Positions 6,558-9,601 of a stretch of DNA of 9,601 nucleotides are shown here, piece after piece (within the stretch, counting starts at the first letter, position 1; the number at the start of each line of letters is the position of its first letter). The stretch is from positions 1-9,601 of the forward strand of contig JBBANY010000086.1 of the NCBI GenBank assembly GCA_040401695.1. Reading direction: 5' to 3'. Origin of the DNA: F1-20-MAGs119 sp040401695 (GTDB lineage: Bacteria; Actinomycetota; Acidimicrobiia; Acidimicrobiales; Ilumatobacteraceae). The position numbers and the translations under genes are program-made. Under the pieces are notes generated by a model, which searched no databases, had not been told where the DNA came from, and saw nothing but the letters and a program-made list of their open reading frames with translations.

Positions 6558-6655
6558 TCACGCGCTTGAACTGCACCGCACGTGTGCACCGCTAGGGAGA
6601 GCGCCACGTATCCGCCCCTTCTTCACCGCGTGTGATGGGAACAAGGAGGTAATCC

Positions 6656-6838
6656 GTGTCCGTCCATAACGGCACCCACCATCAGGACCCCACGTTCCTC
6701 GACCTTGCACTGTCCGGTCTTCACACCGCTGCTGCGGTGAAAGGCATCGCATACGACTGGCAGCAGTTCATCCTGCCCCAAGATGTCGACTTCGACGCCG
6801 AGCTTGCGGCGCTTCTCGCGCTGGAGGCCACGAAGTGA
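6656..6838 (+). CDS. Small protein of unknown function, coupled to hss
   Basis: 60 residues from a GTG with an ideal ribosome-binding site, AAGGAGGT, five bases upstream; this is the best one in the window and strongly argues that it is translated. I recognise no family. The N-terminus is His-rich (VHNGTHHQD), followed by an amphipathic stretch LDLALSGLHTAAAV and an acidic, Leu/Ala-rich end DFDAELAALLALEATK. There is no Cys and no obvious membrane segment. Its stop overlaps the hss start (GTGA), and its last codons carry the GGAGG that serves hss. It could be a partner or regulator of homospermidine synthase, or a translated leader that sets hss expression. It is not a broken N-terminus of HSS, since HSS downstream is full length. 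Confidence 0.7.
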   Translation: MSVHNGTHHQDPTFLDLALSGLHTAAAVKGIAYDWQQFILPQDVDFDAELAALLALEATK

Positions 6839-8289
6839 CCCGTCCCGGGCGGGTCCTGTTTCTCGGCTGCGGCTCGGTCACACAGGCGGCACTGCCGCTG
6901 ATGATCCGCGACGTGAAGGTCAGCCCTTCGGCAATCACGATCATCGACTTCGTCGACAACCGCCATCGTGTGGCCGACTCAATCGCTGCGGGCGTCACTT
7001 ACAAGCAGATGCACATCACGCCCGACAACCTCGACGAGGTGTTGGCCGCGCACGTGTCGGCGGGCGACATGTTGCTGGATCTGGCGTGGAACATCGATGC
7101 GCCGACGATCATCGGCTGGTGCCACGACCACGGTGTGCGCTACCTGAACACGTCGGTCGAAGTGTGGGACCCGTACGACGATCTTGCGTCGACTCCCCCG
7201 CTCGAGCGCACGCTGTACGTGCGTCACCAGTCACTGGCCGCGATGGTGCGCGGATGGGGTGGCAACTCGGGTCCGACGGCGGTTGTCGAACACGGTGCAA
7301 ACCCCGGCCTGGTGTCGCACTTCGTGAAGCAGGCGTTGGTAGAGATTTCGACGAAGTTGCTGAGCGAAGGCCGAGCAGGGGCCGTGAAGCCAAAGCTTGA
7401 ACTTGCCCTCGCCGAAGAGCAGTTCAACCACCTGGCGATGCTGACGGGTACGAAGGTGATCCACATCGCCGAACGCGACACGCAGACCAGTCTGGTTCCG
7501 AAGGCGCCGAATGAGTTCGTAAACACCTGGAGCGTCGAGGGTTTCTACGAAGAGGGCATTGCGCCCGCCGAGATGGGCTGGGGCACGCACGAAAAGAAGC
7601 TCCCACGGAACGGTCACCAGCACACGAAGAACGGCCCGCGCAACCAGATCTGCATCGCCAAACCCGGCATGGAGGTTTTGGTTCGCAGTCGTGTGCCGTC
7701 GTCGGAGATTCACGGCATGGTGATTCGCCATGGCGAGGCCTACACGATGTGCGAACACCTGTCGGTGTACGACGACAAGTGCGAAGCCATCTACAGGCCG
7801 ACGGTGCACTACGCGTACTGCCCCACCGACGCAGCAATTGCGAGCGTGCAGGAACTGCGCTGGCGCAACTGGGAGATGCAGCCCAAGCAGCGCATCTTGA
7901 ACGACGAGATCAACCACGGCAAGGACGAACTCGGCGTGCTGCTGATGGGCCACCCGTACAAGTCGTGGTGGTTCGGTTCGTGCCTCTCGATCGAAGAGGC
8001 GCGCGCGATCCTGCCGCACCAAAGCGCAACGACGCTGCAGGTTGCGTGCTCCGTGGTGTCCGCGGTGCAGTGGATGTTCGACGAGCCCGAGCGCGGTCTG
8101 TGCGTGCCCGACGACCTGCCCTACGACCGCATCCTCAAGTTGGCGACGCCGTACCTGGGAACCATGTTCTCGGGTGCCATCGACTGGGATCCGCTGTCGA
8201 CACGCAAGCCGCTGTTCCCCAACGTCAGCGACGAGGGTGCCGAGCTCGACCACAGCGACCCGTGGCAGTTCTCGAACTTCCTCGTATAG
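6835..8289 (+). CDS. hss: Homospermidine synthase
   Basis: 484 residues, close to the ~477 usual for bacterial homospermidine synthase. The enzyme uses NAD to join two putrescines, or putrescine and spermidine, into sym-homospermidine, a long polyamine. The N-terminal dinucleotide-binding motif is VLFLGCGSV (7-15). Further family segments: EHGANPGLVSHFVKQAL, HIAERDTQ, FVNTWSVEGF (W232, equivalent to the substrate-binding Trp of the Blastochloris viridis enzyme as I recall it), EMGWGTHEK, YRPTVHYAYCPTDAA, DELGVLLMGH, LSIEEAR and the C-terminal DPWQFSNFLV. The start GTG at 6835 overlaps the preceding stop (GTGA) with GGAGG seven bases upstream. Cytoplasmic. No putrescine-making gene is nearby, so the substrate must come from elsewhere in the genome. 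A GC-rich hairpin follows 27 bp after the stop. Saccharopine dehydrogenase is the related alternative, but the listed segments favour HSS. Confidence 0.94.
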   Translation: MTRPGRVLFLGCGSVTQAALPLMIRDVKVSPSAITIIDFVDNRHRVADSIAAGVTYKQMHITPDNLDEVLAAHVSAGDMLLDLAWNIDAPTIIGWCHDHGVRYLNTSVEVWDPYDDLASTPPLERTLYVRHQSLAAMVRGWGGNSGPTAVVEHGANPGLVSHFVKQALVEISTKLLSEGRAGAVKPKLELALAEEQFNHLAMLTGTKVIHIAERDTQTSLVPKAPNEFVNTWSVEGFYEEGIAPAEMGWGTHEKKLPRNGHQHTKNGPRNQICIAKPGMEVLVRSRVPSSEIHGMVIRHGEAYTMCEHLSVYDDKCEAIYRPTVHYAYCPTDAAIASVQELRWRNWEMQPKQRILNDEINHGKDELGVLLMGHPYKSWWFGSCLSIEEARAILPHQSATTLQVACSVVSAVQWMFDEPERGLCVPDDLPYDRILKLATPYLGTMFSGAIDWDPLSTRKPLFPNVSDEGAELDHSDPWQFSNFLV

Positions 8290-8316
8290 GTCGAACCCGA
8301 GCCGATTCGCCCCCGG

Positions 8317-8354
8317 CCGTCCGGCAACCCGCCATTGCGGGGCTGGCCGGACGG
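8317..8354 (+). terminator. GC-rich hairpin after hss, candidate terminator
   Basis: CCGTCCGGC (8317-8325) pairs perfectly with GCCGGACGG (8346-8354), and inside it CCCGC (8328-8332) pairs with GCGGG (8337-8341) around a CATT loop. The 9-bp plus 5-bp stem is very stable, but no T-run follows, so it is either a U-less terminator, an mRNA-stabilising 3' end, or both. Its right arm lies inside the candidate leuA promoter. Confidence 0.6.
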
Positions 8355-8363
8355 GGGTAGCAT
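8335..8363 (+). promoter_or_regulatory. Candidate leuA promoter
   Basis: TTGCGG (8335-8340) and TAGCAT (8358-8363) are separated by 17 bp. Transcription would begin about 7-9 bases later, at or next to the GTG of the leader peptide (8372), which would make the leader mRNA leaderless; this fits the absence of a well-spaced ribosome-binding site. The match is moderate (three and four of six). Confidence 0.4.
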
Positions 8364-8371
8364 TCGCCGCA

Positions 8372-8404
8372 GTGAAGAAGTCCCTGAGCCTCCTCCTTAC
8401 GTAA
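8372..8404 (+). CDS. Leu-rich leader peptide MKKSLSLLLT of the leuA attenuator
   Basis: GTG followed by nine codons and TAA. Four of the ten residues are leucine, three of them consecutive (CTC CTC CTT), as expected of a sensor peptide whose translation slows when charged leucyl-tRNA is scarce. The stop codon directly abuts a perfect 9-bp hairpin (8405), and an intrinsic terminator follows before leuA. There is no classical Shine-Dalgarno at good distance (GGGGG is 14 bases away); leaderless initiation is likely. This order of leader, hairpin and terminator before a leucine-synthesis gene is the reason for the call. Confidence 0.8.
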   Translation: MKKSLSLLLT

Positions 8405-8432
8405 CGGCGACAGCCGCATACCGCTGTCGCCG
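8405..8432 (+). promoter_or_regulatory. Pause or antiterminator hairpin of the leuA leader
   Basis: CGGCGACAG (8405-8413) and CTGTCGCCG (8424-8432) form a perfect 9-bp stem with a 10-base loop. It starts at the base after the leader stop codon, so a ribosome ending translation there would cover its left arm. The left arm can alternatively pair, with one bulge, with 8439-8445 in the terminator. Confidence 0.75.
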
Positions 8433-8467
8433 ATCCTCCTGTGCCCGAAAGGCCAGGGGGATTTTTT
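8433..8467 (+). terminator. Rho-independent attenuator before leuA
   Basis: The arms 8433-8445 (ATCCTCCTGTGCC) and 8451-8462 (GGCCAGGGGGAT) form 12 pairs, including one G-T, with a single bulged T and a CGAAA loop. The stem runs into a T tract (8462-8467). It lies 37 bases before the leuA start with no gene end in between, so it must act as a conditional terminator of the leuA transcript. Confidence 0.85.
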
Positions 8468-8504
8468 GTTTCTCCGAACGATTACCCGAAAGAAAGCCAA
8501 ACCA

Positions 8505-9601
8505 ATGCCACCAGCAAATGTGACCCCCAAGAAAATGGCCTTCGACAAGTACAAGCCGTTCGTCCCGGTCGTCCTCACCGACCGCACGTGGCCGAACCGG
8601 ATCATCGACAAGGCACCGCTGTGGTGCTCGGTCGACCTGCGGGACGGCAACCAGGCGCTGATCGATCCAATGGATCCCGAGCGCAAGCGTCGCATGTTCG
8701 TGGAATTGGTGAAGATGGGTTTCAAGGAGATCGAGGTCGGCTTTCCGTCGGCCAGCCAACCTGACTTCGACTTCGTGAGGATGCTGATCGAAGAGGACAT
8801 GATCCCCGACGACGTGACGATCCAGGTGTTGGTGCAGAGCCGTCCCGAACTGATCGAGCGCACGTACGAATGCATCGCCGGCGCCCCGCGCGCAATCGTT
8901 CACTTCTACAACTCGACCAACCCGCTGCAGCGTCGTGTGGTGTTCGGCCTGGAAAAAGAGGGAATCGTGGACATCGCCGTCAATGCGGCGAAGTTGTGCA
9001 AGAAACTCGAAGAGACGGTGCCGACGACGAAGGTGCGCTACGAGTACTCCCCCGAGTCCTTCACGCTGACCGAGCCCGAGTTTGCGATCGAAATCTGCCA
9101 AGCCGTGATGGACGTGATCGAGCCGACGCCCGAAAACCCGATCATCCTCAACCTGCCGGCAACGGTCGAGTGCTACTCCCCCAATGTGTACGGCGACGTC
9201 ATCGAGTGGTTCGGTCGCACGATCAAGAACCGGTCGTCGGTCGTGCTGTCGCTGCACCCGCACAACGATCGTGGGTGCGCCGTCGCTGCAGCAGAATTCG
9301 GTGTGATGGCCGGTGCCGACCGTGTCGAGGGAACGCTGTTCGGCAACGGCGAGCGCACCGGCAACGTCGACATCGTGAATCTCGCGATGAATCTGTTCAT
9401 GAACGGTGTCGACCCCGAACTCGACATCACCGACATCGACGCCTTGCGCCGTGTCGCCGAGTACTGCAATCGCCTGCCGGTGCACCCGCGTCATCCGTAC
9501 GTCGGCGACTTGGTCTACACCGCGTTTTCGGGAAGCCATCAAGACGCCATCAAGAAGGGCTTCGAGGCCCTGCCGGCCGACTACACCGAATGGGGCGTTC
9601 C
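8505..9601 (+). CDS. leuA: 2-isopropylmalate synthase (3' partial)
   Basis: The first 365 codons are in the window; the gene runs off the right edge (family length ~560-600). LeuA joins 2-oxoisovalerate and acetyl-CoA to give 2-isopropylmalate, the first committed step of leucine synthesis. The N-terminus has the FDKYKPFVPVVLTDRTWP opening typical of the actinobacterial form. The catalytic metal-site motif is DLRDGNQA (R46, D47), the zinc-binding HxH motif is HPHND (H251, H253), and the second signature is GNGERTGN (280-287). The ATG at 8505 has only a weak GAAAG-type ribosome-binding site; a later Met (codon 11) also precedes the conserved region. The C-terminal regulatory domain for leucine feedback would lie outside the window. 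Expression is likely controlled by the Leu-rich leader and attenuator just upstream. Confidence 0.96.
   Translation, partial: MPPANVTPKKMAFDKYKPFVPVVLTDRTWPNRIIDKAPLWCSVDLRDGNQALIDPMDPERKRRMFVELVKMGFKEIEVGFPSASQPDFDFVRMLIEEDMIPDDVTIQVLVQSRPELIERTYECIAGAPRAIVHFYNSTNPLQRRVVFGLEKEGIVDIAVNAAKLCKKLEETVPTTKVRYEYSPESFTLTEPEFAIEICQAVMDVIEPTPENPIILNLPATVECYSPNVYGDVIEWFGRTIKNRSSVVLSLHPHNDRGCAVAAAEFGVMAGADRVEGTLFGNGERTGNVDIVNLAMNLFMNGVDPELDITDIDALRRVAEYCNRLPVHPRHPYVGDLVYTAFSGSHQDAIKKGFEALPADYTEWGV

Noticed and set aside
6571..6588. TGCAC...GTGCA inverted repeat in the hss leader as a second operator.
   Set aside because: Only 5-bp arms and a 7-base spacer; too short to separate from chance.
7231..8253. 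Long - strand open frame (340 codons) opposite hss.
   Set aside because: Antisense to a clear homospermidine synthase; Arg/His-rich composition typical of a shadow frame.
8397..9542. Long - strand open frame (381 codons) opposite leuA.
   Set aside because: Antisense to leuA, and it runs through the attenuator; it reads as a complement of conserved LeuA codons.

Overview
The window looks like chromosomal DNA from a GC-rich actinobacterium. The signs are about 60% GC by eye, frequent GTG starts, GTGA/ATGA stop-start overlaps, an actinobacterial-type LeuA behind a leucine-rich leader peptide, and a bacterial homospermidine synthase. Acidimicrobiia is my best guess at class, from the general feel of the proteins, and I hold it loosely. 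Ten protein genes, one ten-codon leader peptide, and several control elements can be supported. No rRNA, tRNA, CRISPR array or insertion sequence is visible. No gene-free stretch exceeds about 215 bases; the two longest (6473-6655 and 8290-8504) both hold regulatory structure.

Left part (1-2535, + strand): the 3' part of a fused ADP-ribosylglycohydrolase/dual-specificity phosphatase runs by a GTGA overlap into a CbxX/CfqX-type AAA+ ATPase with an extra N-terminal domain and an acidic linker. A strong ribosome-binding site and in-frame ATG sit exactly at the linker/AAA junction. Middle part (2540-4428): a small membrane-anchored coiled-coil protein on the - strand carries a 21-bp in-phase tandem repeat. 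On the + strand follow an unrecognised 163-residue protein, a small CxxC zinc-ribbon-like protein coupled to it by ATGA, and a small HD hydrolase of the SpoT/MESH1 alarmone type.

The - strand block (4444-6472), read right to left, is a short DEAD-box RNA helicase, a second coiled-coil membrane protein that appears related to the first, and a lipoprotein. In the divergent 183-bp gap to its right lies a near-perfect 24-bp palindrome of the kind bound by TetR-family repressors, next to a plausible promoter reading right. That promoter would drive a two-gene unit: a 60-residue unknown protein with an ideal Shine-Dalgarno sequence, coupled by GTGA to homospermidine synthase (hss).

Right end (8290-9601): after hss comes a GC-rich hairpin, then a possible promoter, a leaderless Leu-rich leader peptide, a perfect 9-bp hairpin and a classical rho-independent attenuator. 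These precede leuA (2-isopropylmalate synthase), which is cut by the window edge. The most interesting items are the leuA attenuator with its alternative pairings, the coupled small protein with hss and its palindrome, the possible two-product AAA gene, and the ADP-ribosylglycohydrolase/phosphatase/AAA pair.
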